A stretch of DNA of 64,000 nucleotides from Stappia sp. TSB10P1A (GTDB lineage Bacteria > Pseudomonadota > Alphaproteobacteria > Rhizobiales > Stappiaceae). Below, piece by piece: positions 1 through 8,142 of this stretch; positions within the stretch are counted from its first letter, which is position 1; each line of letters begins with the position of its first letter. The stretch spans positions 186,001-250,000 of the forward strand of contig NZ_FYAU01000018.1 of assembly GCF_900185725.1 (NCBI RefSeq). The letters are read 5' to 3'. The position numbers were made by a program, and so were the translations under genes. Below the pieces are notes generated by a model, which searched no databases, was not told the DNA's origin, and saw only the letters and a program-made list of their open reading frames with translations.

Positions 1-312
1 GCCCATGATGTGAACCAGGGCGAGCGGCGGCAGGGCAAGGCGCTGTTCGCCGCGTTCAACGACCACATGACGCGCTGCTACAAGGAAGAACTGTCGGAGA
101 TCGTGATCTTCGCCAGCGAGGATGGCCGCCGCGCGGCGGCGGAGTTCATCGTCTCCGGCACCTATCTCGTCACCGACGAGGGCCTGCCGGAGGCTTCCGG
201 CCAGACCTATCGCCTGCCGGCCGGCACGTTCTTCGACATTCGCGAGGGGCGGATCGCCCGCATCACCACCTATTACAATCTGCAGGAGTGGATCGCCCAG
301 GTCGGCGCCTGA
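1..312 (+). CDS. NTF2/SnoaL-like protein, C-terminal part (5' end outside window)
   Basis: The frame is open to the left edge, so the true start lies outside; the GTG at 10 is internal. Reading from the edge gives a chain beginning AHDVNQGERRQGK, followed by an alpha+beta body ending in TYYNLQEWIAQV. From memory this resembles the steroid-delta-isomerase-related SnoaL/NTF2-like family, small cone-shaped proteins of about 130 residues, so roughly a quarter is missing. The family includes isomerases, cyclases and binding proteins, so no reaction can be assigned. It lies 32 bases upstream of a sarcosine-oxidase-type flavoenzyme on the same strand and may form an operon with it. Confidence 0.7.
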   Translation, partial: AHDVNQGERRQGKALFAAFNDHMTRCYKEELSEIVIFASEDGRRAAAEFIVSGTYLVTDEGLPEASGQTYRLPAGTFFDIREGRIARITTYYNLQEWIAQVGA

Positions 313-344
313 TCCCCGTTCACGCCGGCAAGGAGGCCGTTGCC

Positions 345-1442
345 ATGAAGGTCATCGTCGTCGGCGCCGGCATTGCCGGGCTCTCCACCGCCTGGTCGCT
401 GATGAAGCGCGGCGTCGAGGTGGTGCTGGTGGAACAGGGGCCGATCCCCAATCCGCTGTCGGCCTCGGGCGACCATCACCGGATCATCCGCCGCGCCTAC
501 GGGGCGCAGGGCGGCTATCAGCGGCGGATCGACGAGGCCTATGCCGCCTGGGACGAGATGTGGGCCGATCTCGGCGACAAGCATCTGGCCGATACCGGCT
601 TCCTGCTGGTGTCGCAGACCGGGCGGGACGCGGCCGTCGACTATCGCGACAGCCTCATTGCCGGCGGCTATCCCGTTGAAGACCTGAGCTGCGAGGAGGC
701 GGTGCGCCGTCACCCGTTCCTCGATCCGGCTGGCGTGCATTCGGCGGCCTTCAGCCCGGAAGGCGGCGTGCTGCTGTGCCGGCATATCGGCCGCGATCTG
801 CTGGCCTTCCTGCAGGGTGCTGGTGTGACGATCCGCGCGCAGACGCAGGTGGCGGCGGTGGACGCGGCGGCAGGAAAGGTGCGGCTTGCCGACGGCGGGG
901 AGCTTGCCGGCGATCATGTGGTGGTGACGGCCGGCGCCTGGGTGCTGCAACTGTTCCCGCAGCTTGCCGACCGGCTGACCTCCTATCGCACGGCGGTCGC
1001 CTATCTCGATCCGCCGGCGGATCTGGTCGCCGCCTGGGAGGCCGCGCCGGTGATCCTCGATGTCGGCGGCACGGTCGACGGCTATGTCCTGCCGCCGGTG
1101 CGCGGCACGGGGCTGAAGGTGGGGGCGGGCATTCACAAGGCGCGCGCCGGCGCCGACGAGCGGCGGGTGGCAGAGCCGGGCGAAGGCGAGCGGCTGCGCG
1201 ATCATTTCGCCCCGCCGTTTGCGCGGATCAAAGAGTACCGGGTGAGCGAGGTCGTCACCTGCGCCTACACGTTTACCGCGGACGAGCATTTCCTCGTTGC
1301 CGGGGAAGACCGGCTGACCATCGTCTCGGCCTGCTCGGGCCATGGCTACAAGTTCGGCGCCGCCGTCGGCCGGCGGGTGGCCGAGGGGGTGCTGTCCGGC
1401 GACCGGGCCGGCTTGAGGGAGTGGCTCGAGGCGCGGGACTGA
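345..1442 (+). CDS. FAD-dependent oxidase, monomeric sarcosine oxidase / N-methyltryptophan oxidase type
   Basis: Cytosolic flavoenzyme of 365 residues, the usual size for the monomeric sarcosine oxidase family, which oxidises N-methyl amino acids or other secondary amines to aldehyde, amine and hydrogen peroxide. The N-terminal dinucleotide motif VIVVGAGIAGLSTAW (residues 3-17) binds ADP of FAD. SGDHHRIIRRAYG (41-53) matches the family's early Arg-rich flavin loop. TCAYTFTADEHF (305-316) matches the segment holding the cysteine that carries covalent FAD in MSOX/MTOX, here Cys306. SGHGYKFG (331-338) is the C-terminal FAD motif. The start is the ATG at 345, preceded by AAGGAGG at 330-336. The substrate is unknown; the partner upstream is the NTF2-like gene. 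Confidence 0.85.
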   Translation: MKVIVVGAGIAGLSTAWSLMKRGVEVVLVEQGPIPNPLSASGDHHRIIRRAYGAQGGYQRRIDEAYAAWDEMWADLGDKHLADTGFLLVSQTGRDAAVDYRDSLIAGGYPVEDLSCEEAVRRHPFLDPAGVHSAAFSPEGGVLLCRHIGRDLLAFLQGAGVTIRAQTQVAAVDAAAGKVRLADGGELAGDHVVVTAGAWVLQLFPQLADRLTSYRTAVAYLDPPADLVAAWEAAPVILDVGGTVDGYVLPPVRGTGLKVGAGIHKARAGADERRVAEPGEGERLRDHFAPPFARIKEYRVSEVVTCAYTFTADEHFLVAGEDRLTIVSACSGHGYKFGAAVGRRVAEGVLSGDRAGLREWLEARD

Positions 1443-1479
1443 GGGGCGTCTCGCCTGCCGCCCCTGGCTGGGCCTCTCC

Positions 1480-1812
1480 TTTCGTCATCCCGCACGCAGC
1501 GTGAGCCAGATGCGGGATCGGAGGGCCGAGGGGCTGGTGGCAGCGCGAGGACGCCCCTTGAGCGCCGTGGCTCTCCGGTCCCGGATCTTCGGCCTTCGGC
1601 CTCGTCCGGGAAGACGAAAGGAGAGGTTGGAGCGCATGAGCTACGCTGCCAACGTCCCGCCTCACGCCCGCCGAGGGTGCCAATGGGTCCCGGGTCGCGC
1701 TGCGCTTGCCCGGGATGACCTCCTGAGAGGGAGGCACGACCCCGCATCCCCTCTGCCGTCACCCCGGACGAGCATCGCGAGATCCGGGGCCTATTGGCTG
1801 CCAGAGCGGTTG
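1480..1812. repeat. Intergenic palindromic repeat cluster A
   Basis: No credible gene lies between 1443 and 1846. The stretch is built from short inverted-repeat modules typical of high-GC alphaproteobacteria: a GTCATCCCG...GCGGGAT element near 1484-1520, a GGTCCCGGAT...GTCCGGGA element near 1576-1612, a TCCCGGGT...GCCCGGGATGACC element near 1685-1722 and a TCACCCCGGACGAGC...GGCTGCCAGAGC element at about 1757-1806. The same modules recur, some as reverse complements, at 55990-56740. The last module is a near-exact reverse complement of 56236-56290. Confidence 0.8.
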
Positions 1813-1846
1813 CGAAAACAGGTCAGCCCCTCCCGTCGCGCGCCGC

Positions 1847-1883
1847 AAAAAAGCCGCCGTCCCGGGGGGGGGGGGCGGCGGCC
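1847..1883 (-). terminator. Rho-independent terminator of speDE, with a 12-G tract
   Basis: Read on the minus strand, GCCGCCG at 1882-1876 pairs with CGGCGGC at 1859-1853 and is followed by six T (1852-1847). It lies 31 bases after the speE stop. The loop contains an uninterrupted run of 12 G on the plus strand (1864-1875), a homopolymer prone to slippage or sequencing error. Confidence 0.85.
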
Positions 1884-1913
1884 TTGTTGTTTTCGGGCAA
1901 GCAGGCACAGGCG

Positions 1914-2786
1914 TCAGGCGCCGGTCCTGCCTTCCTCGACCGCATCGCGGATGAAGCGCGGCAGCGCGAAGGCGGCTGCATGCACTTCCGGCGTGTAGTA
2001 GCGGGTGTCGATGCCGGCTGCCTCGAACCGCTGCTCCAGCACGCCGAGCGGCTGGCGGCGCAGCGCCGGATCGTCGCTGGCCCAGCCGAGCGCCATGTGG
2101 CCGCCGAAATAGGTCGGGATCGCCGCGACATAGGCATAGGCGTCGCGATAGATCTTCGAGAAGTGGCCGATGGAGGAGACCAGCTCGCCCTTCTGCAGGA
2201 AGGGGACGCCGTTCTGGGTGACCAGCACGCCGCCCGGCTTCAGGCAGTGATGGACGCCGCGATAGAACTCCGGCGTGAACAGCACGGCGCCGGGGCCCAT
2301 CGGGTCGGTGGAATCGACCATCACCACGTCGAAGCGGCGATCCGTTTCGGCGACGAAGCGCGCCCCGTCGGCGATGACCAGGTCGAAGCGGTCGTCCTGG
2401 AAGACGGAGGCGTTGAAGTCGGCGAAATGCTCCTTGGAGAATGCGACGACGGCGTCGTCGATCTCCACCTGGGTCAGCCGCTCGATGCCTTTGTGCTTCA
2501 AGGCCTCCTCGGCCATGCCGCAGTCGCCGCCGCCAACGATCAGCACCTCGCGCGCCGCGCCATGGGCGAGGATCGGCACATGCGCCATCATCTCGTGATA
2601 GATGAACTCGTCGGCGGTGGTGACCTGGGTGACGCCGTCGAGCATCAGGACCTTGCCGAACACCGGATTGGTGAACAGCACGAGATCCTGATGCTCGGAA
2701 CGATCCTGGTAGAGGATGTCGTCGCAGGAATACTGCACCTGGACACCCGGATAGAGCGTCTCGCGGAAGACCAGCCCGTCGCTCAT
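1914..2786 (-). CDS. speE: Spermidine synthase
   Basis: Polyamine aminopropyltransferase of 290 residues: transfers aminopropyl from decarboxylated SAM to putrescine, giving spermidine and methylthioadenosine in the cytosol. The protein opens with a short beta domain (LYPGVQVQYS), then the Rossmann-type core with GGGDCGMAEEAL (85-96) for the nucleotide, TQVEIDDAVV (105-114), and DSTDPMGPG (158-166), where the first Asp is the catalytic residue of the family. GGGDCG replaces the more usual GGGDGG, a minor change. The ATG at 2786 is chosen because it overlaps the speD stop as ATGA, giving translational coupling. A terminator follows at 1847-1883. The pairing with speD makes the assignment firm. 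Confidence 0.95.
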   Translation of the reverse strand: MSDGLVFRETLYPGVQVQYSCDDILYQDRSEHQDLVLFTNPVFGKVLMLDGVTQVTTADEFIYHEMMAHVPILAHGAAREVLIVGGGDCGMAEEALKHKGIERLTQVEIDDAVVAFSKEHFADFNASVFQDDRFDLVIADGARFVAETDRRFDVVMVDSTDPMGPGAVLFTPEFYRGVHHCLKPGGVLVTQNGVPFLQKGELVSSIGHFSKIYRDAYAYVAAIPTYFGGHMALGWASDDPALRRQPLGVLEQRFEAAGIDTRYYTPEVHAAAFALPRFIRDAVEEGRTGA

Positions 2787-3322
2787 GCGACCTTCTTTCC
2801 GCGCAGCAGCTCGCTGACTTCCGAACGCCCCGGACGGAAGGCGCGCTCCAGCACCTCGACGCATTTTTCCGGCCGGGCGTCGCCGCACATGAACACGTCG
2901 AAGGCGGCATAGCCGGCCTCGGGCCAGGTGTGGACCGAGATATGGCTCTCCGCCAGCACCGCAACGCCGCTGACGCCGGTCGGCTCGAATGGGTGCAGGT
3001 GGATGTGCAGCAGCGTTGCCCCGGCCTCCTCGACGCAGGTCTTCAACGTCTCCTCGATGAAGGGAAGATCGTCGAGACGCGAAGCGTCGTAGAGGTCGAT
3101 GATCAGATGCGAACCGGCACAGCGGACGCCCTCGCGCTCGATGAAGTGATCGAGCCGGTCGTCCTGCGTGTTGGCCGCAGGCGCGGTAATTCTGTTGTCT
3201 TCCGTATGGGTGGTGCTTCTCGGCACGTCGAAGGCAGTTGCGTCCGCAAACGATGCGTCGGCGCCCTCAATGTGACGTGCCTCCAAGTCCATCCCCAATT
3301 GGAAGAGGCCGTCGTCAGACAT
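2783..3322 (-). CDS. speD: S-adenosylmethionine decarboxylase proenzyme
   Basis: Supplies decarboxylated SAM for SpeE. The proenzyme self-cleaves to make a pyruvoyl cofactor. In the 179-residue product the cleavage site AESHISVHTW places the new N-terminal serine at Ser126. The His five residues on (His131) and the Cys twenty residues on in FMCGD (Cys146) are the processing and catalytic residues of the prokaryotic class. The ATG at 3322 has GGGGAG upstream, so the in-frame extension back to 3403 is not used. Residues 1 to about 60 are an acidic, low-complexity extension before the folded core that starts near EREGVRCAGSHLIIDLYD; minimal class IB enzymes are only about 120-130 residues. The stop overlaps the speE start by four bases. 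Confidence 0.93.
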   Translation of the reverse strand: MSDDGLFQLGMDLEARHIEGADASFADATAFDVPRSTTHTEDNRITAPAANTQDDRLDHFIEREGVRCAGSHLIIDLYDASRLDDLPFIEETLKTCVEEAGATLLHIHLHPFEPTGVSGVAVLAESHISVHTWPEAGYAAFDVFMCGDARPEKCVEVLERAFRPGRSEVSELLRGKKVA

Positions 3323-3444
3323 GGCGGTCTCCCCAACCAGCAGATGAAACCCGGGTTCAGTCCCGAACGGGCATGCTATAGGGTGCTTCGTGCTGCGATG
3401 CAATGGACGTTTTTCCGCAAGTCCCCCGAAACCGGCGAGAGCGC

Positions 3445-4050
3445 ATGACGGCAGAGCTTTTTACTTTGACGGCTAAGCAAATCGAGGGCGTGCTCGAACC
3501 GCTGGCGGAGCTGCGGGTCAAGGTGTTCCGGGACTGGCCGTATCTCTACGAGGGCTCGCCGGACTACGAGCGCAGCTATCTGCGCCGCTACGCCGAGAGC
3601 GAGGGCGCCGTCGTGGTCGCGGCCTTAGCCGGCAAACAACTTGTCGGGGCGGCGACCGGCCAGCCGCTGGCCGGCGAGGTGGCGGAGTTCCGCGATCCCT
3701 TCGAGGCTGCGGGCTTCGACCCCGCGACGATCTTCTATTTCGCCGAATCCGTGCTGGACGCGCAGTGGCGGGGGCAGGGGCTGGGCCACGGCTTCTTCGA
3801 TGCGCGCGAGGCGCATGCGCGCGCCCTCGGCTTCGACCGCGCGGCATTCTGCGCGGTGATCCGCCCCATGGACCACCCGGCGCGGCCGAAGGACTACCGC
3901 CCGCTCGACCCGTTCTGGCGCAAGCGTGGCTATCTGCCGGTCGAGGGGCTGACGGTCGGCTTCGACTGGCCGGATGTCGGCGAGACGGCGTCGAGCCGCA
4001 AGCGGATGCAGGTGTGGATGCGCGACGGCCTGCTGTCCGGTGCAGGGTGA
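3445..4050 (+). CDS. GNAT-family N-acetyltransferase
   Basis: Protein of 201 residues with a GNAT fold: LRVKVFRDWPYLYEG near the N-terminus, a central beta strand FYFAESVLDAQWRGQGLGHG, where RGQGLG is the acetyl-CoA pyrophosphate loop (Q/RxxGxG/A), and a C-terminal substrate-side region with DYRPLDPFWRKRGY. The acceptor is not predictable. The start at 3445 excludes an N-terminal stretch that would overlap the speD promoter region. It is transcribed divergently from speDE, so a link to polyamine acetylation is possible but is inference only. The stop codon sits inside a 14-bp tandem repeat (4049-4090). Confidence 0.8.
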   Translation: MTAELFTLTAKQIEGVLEPLAELRVKVFRDWPYLYEGSPDYERSYLRRYAESEGAVVVAALAGKQLVGAATGQPLAGEVAEFRDPFEAAGFDPATIFYFAESVLDAQWRGQGLGHGFFDAREAHARALGFDRAAFCAVIRPMDHPARPKDYRPLDPFWRKRGYLPVEGLTVGFDWPDVGETASSRKRMQVWMRDGLLSGAG

Positions 4051-4090
4051 GCGGCGAAAAACGAGCGGCGAAAAGTGAGGGGCGAAAACA
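4049..4090 (+). repeat. Three 14-bp tandem units at the stop of the GNAT gene
   Basis: Units at 4049-4062, 4063-4076 and 4077-4090 share the core GCGGCGAAAA (third unit GGGGCGAAAA). The first begins within the TGA stop (4048-4050). No terminator T-tract follows. This is one of several stop-proximal tandem duplications in the window. Confidence 0.9.
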
Positions 4091-4146
4091 GGACCGGCGC
4101 GGAGTGACCCGCGCCGGATGGTCGCCCTAATGGGACGCGGCGGCCG

Positions 4147-4887
4147 TTACGGCTGGACCAGTTCCCAGGTGACGTTGACGCGCACCTCGAGCGAGCTTTC
4201 GCCGGCCTCCATCGGCGCCGGGGCGGCGTCCATCTTGGCTTCGCTGCGCGCCATCATCATCATCGGGCGCGGGCCGCCGAAGTCCTGCTCGTTGACCGAG
4301 AGCACCCGGCCGAGCTTGACGCCCGCCGCCTCGGCATAGATCTCGGCCTTGCGGATCGCGTCGGCCATCGCCTCCTTGCGGGCGCTGTCCTTCAGCTTGC
4401 CTTCCTCGCTGACGATGAAACTGACGCCGCCGATCTGGTTGGCGCCGTCGCGCACCATCACGTCGATCAGCCCGCCGAGCTTGGCAAGGTCGCGCACGCG
4501 CACGCCGACATTGTTGCTGACGCGGTAGCCGACGACCTCGCTGCGATAGTCCTCATAGCTCGCGCTCTTGATCTGCCGGTAGCGCGGCTGGACCGAGAAG
4601 CCGGAGGTCTGGATGTCGCGATCCTCGATGCCGGCCTCCTTGATGCGGGCGATGACGGTTGTCATCGCCTTGGTGTTGGCGGCCAGCGCCTCAGCGGCGG
4701 TGTCGGCATCGCTGACGACGCCGCTGGTGATCACCGCCATGTCGGGCGCGGCGCTGACCACGCCGGTGCCGACCATGTCGATGGTGGCGATGCGCGGGGT
4801 CTCCGCGGCCCGCACGGGCAGGGTGGCGGCGGCAAGGGCGAGCGCGCCGACGAAAGCAAGGCGGGCGGCGGTCGGGAGCGGGGTCAT
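4147..4887 (-). CDS. Exported SIMPL (DUF541) domain protein
   Basis: Protein of 246 residues with a signal peptide (hydrophobic stretch at about 8-26, probable cleavage after PVRAAE-type Ala). The mature part is a single SIMPL/DUF541 domain: VGTGVVSAAPDMAVITSGV, then LAANTKAMTTVIARIKEAG, IQTSGFSVQP, and a C-terminal beta strand LEVRVNVTWELV. A Met-rich patch (PRPMMMMAR) precedes the last strand. SIMPL proteins (for example Brucella BP26 and E. coli YggE) are periplasmic, oligomeric and linked to oxidative stress; the mechanism is unknown. AAGGAG lies upstream of the ATG at 4887. Confidence 0.88.
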   Translation of the reverse strand: MTPLPTAARLAFVGALALAAATLPVRAAETPRIATIDMVGTGVVSAAPDMAVITSGVVSDADTAAEALAANTKAMTTVIARIKEAGIEDRDIQTSGFSVQPRYRQIKSASYEDYRSEVVGYRVSNNVGVRVRDLAKLGGLIDVMVRDGANQIGGVSFIVSEEGKLKDSARKEAMADAIRKAEIYAEAAGVKLGRVLSVNEQDFGGPRPMMMMARSEAKMDAAPAPMEAGESSLEVRVNVTWELVQP

Positions 4888-5051
4888 GAAATCTCTCCTT
4901 GAAAAGCGGTACAGGTCCGCCGCAGCCCTCGGGCGCGAAAGCGGAACGGCGCGACCTTCGCGAGCAATTGCGGCGGACGGAAGGCGCTTCTCCGGTGGCT
5001 TTCGGGTTCTTTCGGGTCATTGCGAACGCGGTGCGCCGCGCCTGCGCCGAC

Positions 5052-5074
5052 GGGTGCGGGCACGGCCCGCACCC
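5052..5074 (-). terminator. Stem-loop just after the first dctM
   Basis: GGGTGCGGG (5052-5060) and CCCGCACCC (5066-5074) form a perfect 9-bp stem with a 5-base loop, starting two bases after the dctM stop. No T-tract follows, so it may be a 3' stabiliser rather than an intrinsic terminator. Confidence 0.5.
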
Positions 5075-5076
5075 GC

Positions 5077-6324
5077 TCAAAAGACGAAAGGCACGAAGGC
5101 GATCAGCAGGTAGACCAGGAGCAGGGTCGCCAGATACGGCAGCACTGCCCTGGCGATCCGCTCGATCGGCAGCCCGGCTATGCTCGAGGCGACGAAGAGG
5201 TTGATGGCGACCGGCGGCGTCACCATGCCGATGGCAAGGCCGACCACGATGATGATCCCGAAATGCACCGTGTCGAGGCCGAGCTGGGCCGCGAGCGGCA
5301 GCAGCATCGGCGTCAGGATGATCAGCGCCGAGGCGGTCTCCAGGAAGACGCCCGCGACCAGGATCACCGCCATGACCAGCAGCAGCAGGACGTAAGGGTT
5401 CGAGGACAGCGACAGGGCGGCGCTGGCGATCTGGCCCGGCACCTGCCAGCTCGACAGGGTCCAACTGAGAACCGACGAGGCGGCGATCACGAACATGATC
5501 ACCGCAGTGGTGACGCCGGCGCGGATCACGATGTCGTAGAGCCGCTTGAGCGTCATGTCGCGATGGATGACGAAGGAAATCAGGATCGCATAGTTCACCG
5601 CGATGACGGCGGCCTCCGACGGGGTGAAGATGCCGGAGAAGATGCCGCCGAGGATGATCAGCGGCGCCATCAGGCCCCAGCTCGCGGCGACGAAGCTGCG
5701 CCAGATGGTCCGCAGGTTCAGCGCCGTGCCGCGGGGATAGGCGCGGCGGTGGCCCTGGATGAGCGCGACGACGATCAGCCCCACGCCCATGGCGACGCCG
5801 GGAATGAAGCCGTTGAGGAAGAGCTTGGCGACCGATTCCTGCGCGATCACCGCGTAGATGATCATCGGCACGGAGGGCGGGATGACAACGCCGATGGTGC
5901 CGGAGGCGGCGATCAGCGAGGCGGCCGAGGCCGGATCGTAGCCCTTGCGCTTCAGCTCGGGAACGAGGCTCGCGCCGACGGCGGCGGTGGTCGCCGCGCC
6001 CGAGCCGGAAATCGCGGCGAAGAACATGCCGGCAAAGACGGAGACGATGGACAGCCCGCCCTTGATGAAGCCGAAAAGGCTGTCGGCAAACGCCACGAGA
6101 CGCTTGGAAATCTCGCCCTGCGCCATGACATCGCCGGCCAGGATGAACATCGGCACGGCGACGAGGGCGAAGGAGTTGATGCCGGAGAACATCTGCTGCG
6201 GCACTGCCATCAGCGAGGTGTTGGCCATGTGAAGGGCCGTCATGGTGGCCGCGCCGATCACGATGGCGACCGGCAGACCCATGAGCAGGAACAGGACGAA
6301 CAGCCCGAAGAGAACGAGGCTCAT
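5077..6324 (-). CDS. dctM: TRAP transporter large permease (DctM type), system 1
   Basis: Inner-membrane 12-helix protein of 415 residues, standard length for DctM, which uses the sodium gradient to import a carboxylate-type substrate delivered by the periplasmic binding protein. It starts MSLVLFGLFVLFLLMGLPVA, contains AVPMFILAGDVM, GLSIVSVFAGMFFAAISGSG and GTIGVVIPPSVPMIIYAV, all hallmark DctM segments, and ends in several hydrophobic helices. The start overlaps the dctQ stop by four bases (ATGA). Order of transcription is dctP-dctQ-dctM. Confidence 0.93.
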   Translation of the reverse strand: MSLVLFGLFVLFLLMGLPVAIVIGAATMTALHMANTSLMAVPQQMFSGINSFALVAVPMFILAGDVMAQGEISKRLVAFADSLFGFIKGGLSIVSVFAGMFFAAISGSGAATTAAVGASLVPELKRKGYDPASAASLIAASGTIGVVIPPSVPMIIYAVIAQESVAKLFLNGFIPGVAMGVGLIVVALIQGHRRAYPRGTALNLRTIWRSFVAASWGLMAPLIILGGIFSGIFTPSEAAVIAVNYAILISFVIHRDMTLKRLYDIVIRAGVTTAVIMFVIAASSVLSWTLSSWQVPGQIASAALSLSSNPYVLLLLVMAVILVAGVFLETASALIILTPMLLPLAAQLGLDTVHFGIIIVVGLAIGMVTPPVAINLFVASSIAGLPIERIARAVLPYLATLLLVYLLIAFVPFVF

Positions 6325-6866
6325 GCCCGGTGATCCTTCGCTGGCACCTGGGGTTCGATCTCCGCCTCGATCTCAGAATGCGGCTCTCGCACGCCTCGTC
6401 CGGCCAGGAGCCGGATCAGGTCGATGGACGACAGGAGGGCGATCAACGCGGCGGTGATCGGCATGACGACATAGACGTAGTTCATCGGCAGGCGCAGCGA
6501 AGGCGACTTCTGGAAGCTCTGCAGCATCGTATAGCGCCAGCCGACCCAGGCCAGTGCGACCAGAAAGGCGATCGTGACGAGGAGCGCTGCCCCCGTCACG
6601 ATCCGTTTGAACGCGGGTGGCAGGTTGTCGCGCATGAGCGTCACCGCGATATGCCGCCCCTGCTGGTAGGCCAGCGTGGCGCCGAGGAAGGTGATCCAGA
6701 TCAGCAGGAAGCGGGCGACTTCCTCTGTCCAGCTCACGGATGTGAAGAACACCCGCGAGACGATCTGGAGCGTGATGACCGCGATCAGCGCGGCCATCCC
6801 CACGAACACAACGGGCTTGAGCACCTCGCCCAGAAGGCGGTCAATCCACGCCAACCGCGCCAGCAT
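6321..6866 (-). CDS. dctQ: TRAP transporter small permease (DctQ type), system 1
   Basis: Four-helix membrane protein of 181 residues. Helices are visible at about 16-38, 54-74 (WTEEVARFLLIWITFLGA, the conserved DctQ segment), 92-112 and 135-155. AYQQGRHIAVTLM follows the second helix, as is usual in the family. The C-terminus is short, charged and cytosolic. It scaffolds DctM for contact with the binding protein. One base separates it from dctP and its stop overlaps the dctM start. Confidence 0.9.
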   Translation of the reverse strand: MLARLAWIDRLLGEVLKPVVFVGMAALIAVITLQIVSRVFFTSVSWTEEVARFLLIWITFLGATLAYQQGRHIAVTLMRDNLPPAFKRIVTGAALLVTIAFLVALAWVGWRYTMLQSFQKSPSLRLPMNYVYVVMPITAALIALLSSIDLIRLLAGRGVREPHSEIEAEIEPQVPAKDHRA

Positions 6867-6867
6867 C

Positions 6868-7851
6868 CTACTTCAGCGCCTCCTGGATGCGCGGCAGGTA
6901 GTCGCCGAACTTCTCGCCGTACTTCTCGTAGACCGGCTGAACGGCGGCGGAGAAGGCGGACAGGTCGGCGTTCTCGATCACGGTCATGCCGGCATCCTTG
7001 AGCGCCTGAAGCTGCTCGCCTTCAAGGCGGGCATTGAGCGCGCGCTCGTATTCGGCCGCTTCCTGGGCAGCCTGACGAACGATCTCCTGCGTCTCGCCGG
7101 ACAGCTCGCTCCATTTCGGCATGCCCATGACGAAGAGCGCCGGGGCATAGGTGTGCCGGGTCATGGTCATGTTGGTCTGGGTCTCGTTCAGCTTGAACGA
7201 GTAGACCACGCCGACCGGGTTTTCCTGGCCGTCGATCGTGCCCTGCTGCATGGCGGTGAGAGCCTCGGTCCAGGCCATCGGAATGGCATCGGCGCCGAGC
7301 TGGCGGAAGCTGTCGATATAGACCGGGTTCTCCATCACGCGCACGCGCAGGCCGCTGAGATCGGCCGGGCTGTTCACCGGGCGCTTGGAGTTGGTGAGGT
7401 TGCGGAAGCCGCGCTCGGCATAGGCGAGGCCCTTGAGATTGACCTCCGACAGGCGGTCGAGGAGCTCCTGGCCGATCTCGCCGTCAAGCACCTTGTAGGC
7501 GGCCTCGGGCGAGGGGAAGAGGAAGGGCAGTTCGAACACGGCCATCTCTTCGAGGAAGTTGGACACCGGGCCGTTGGTGATCACGCCCATGTCGACGGTG
7601 CCGATCTGCATGCCCTCGAGCAGGGTACGCTCGTCGCCCAGCGTGGCATTGGGGAAGATCTCGACGGTGATCTTGCCGTCGGACCGCTCGGCAACCAGCT
7701 CCTTGAACTTTACCGCGGCGGCGTGGAACCCGTCCTGTTCGTTAACCACATGCGCAAGACGCAGGGTCACCGTATCGATCTCTGCGAGAGCCGGAAGCGC
7801 GCTCACGCCAATCGTCATGACGGCGACTGCCGCTGCCCTGAAGATATTCAT
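6868..7851 (-). CDS. dctP: TRAP transporter substrate-binding protein (DctP type), system 1
   Basis: Periplasmic binding protein of 327 residues with a signal peptide (cleavage after ALPALA, residue 23). Family features: VTLRLAHVVNEQDGFHAAA at the first strand, VEIFPNATLGDE, a central ELPFLFPS, and NLTNSKRPVNSPADLSGLRVRVMENPVY, whose Arg is the expected salt-bridge partner of the substrate carboxylate. WTEALTAMQQGTIDGQENP is the classical DctP C-lobe motif. AGGAGG precedes the ATG at 7851. The ligand is unknown; no catabolic gene is adjacent. The 291 bases upstream (7852-8142) hold only its leader and promoter. Confidence 0.92.
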   Translation of the reverse strand: MNIFRAAAVAVMTIGVSALPALAEIDTVTLRLAHVVNEQDGFHAAAVKFKELVAERSDGKITVEIFPNATLGDERTLLEGMQIGTVDMGVITNGPVSNFLEEMAVFELPFLFPSPEAAYKVLDGEIGQELLDRLSEVNLKGLAYAERGFRNLTNSKRPVNSPADLSGLRVRVMENPVYIDSFRQLGADAIPMAWTEALTAMQQGTIDGQENPVGVVYSFKLNETQTNMTMTRHTYAPALFVMGMPKWSELSGETQEIVRQAAQEAAEYERALNARLEGEQLQALKDAGMTVIENADLSAFSAAVQPVYEKYGEKFGDYLPRIQEALK

Positions 7852-8142
7852 AACGTTTCCTCCTGGATATTTAAGGAGAGCGCGAAAGACTTTAAGTCGA
7901 TCGGCGCCCGCAAGCGTGTCATTGTTCTGTGAATGATGGAGCCGACATTCCCGAATTAGTCTACCGAATGGCGTCAGGTTTATGTCGTTTCATAAGCTGA
8001 CCAAGCGTTTCGCGTCAAGGATGGCGATGCGGTGGCTTATAACGTCGAGTTGTAGCGCCTTGCGCGGGTGGCGCCGGCACAGGCACCGGCGCGACAGAGG
8101 ACACGACAGAGGAAGCGCGCGGGGGGAGGCGAAAGCCGCAAG

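Noticed and set aside
1501-1998. Plus-strand frame in the repeat cluster
   Set aside because: Built from palindromic repeat modules, runs into the speE 3' end and has no conserved look.
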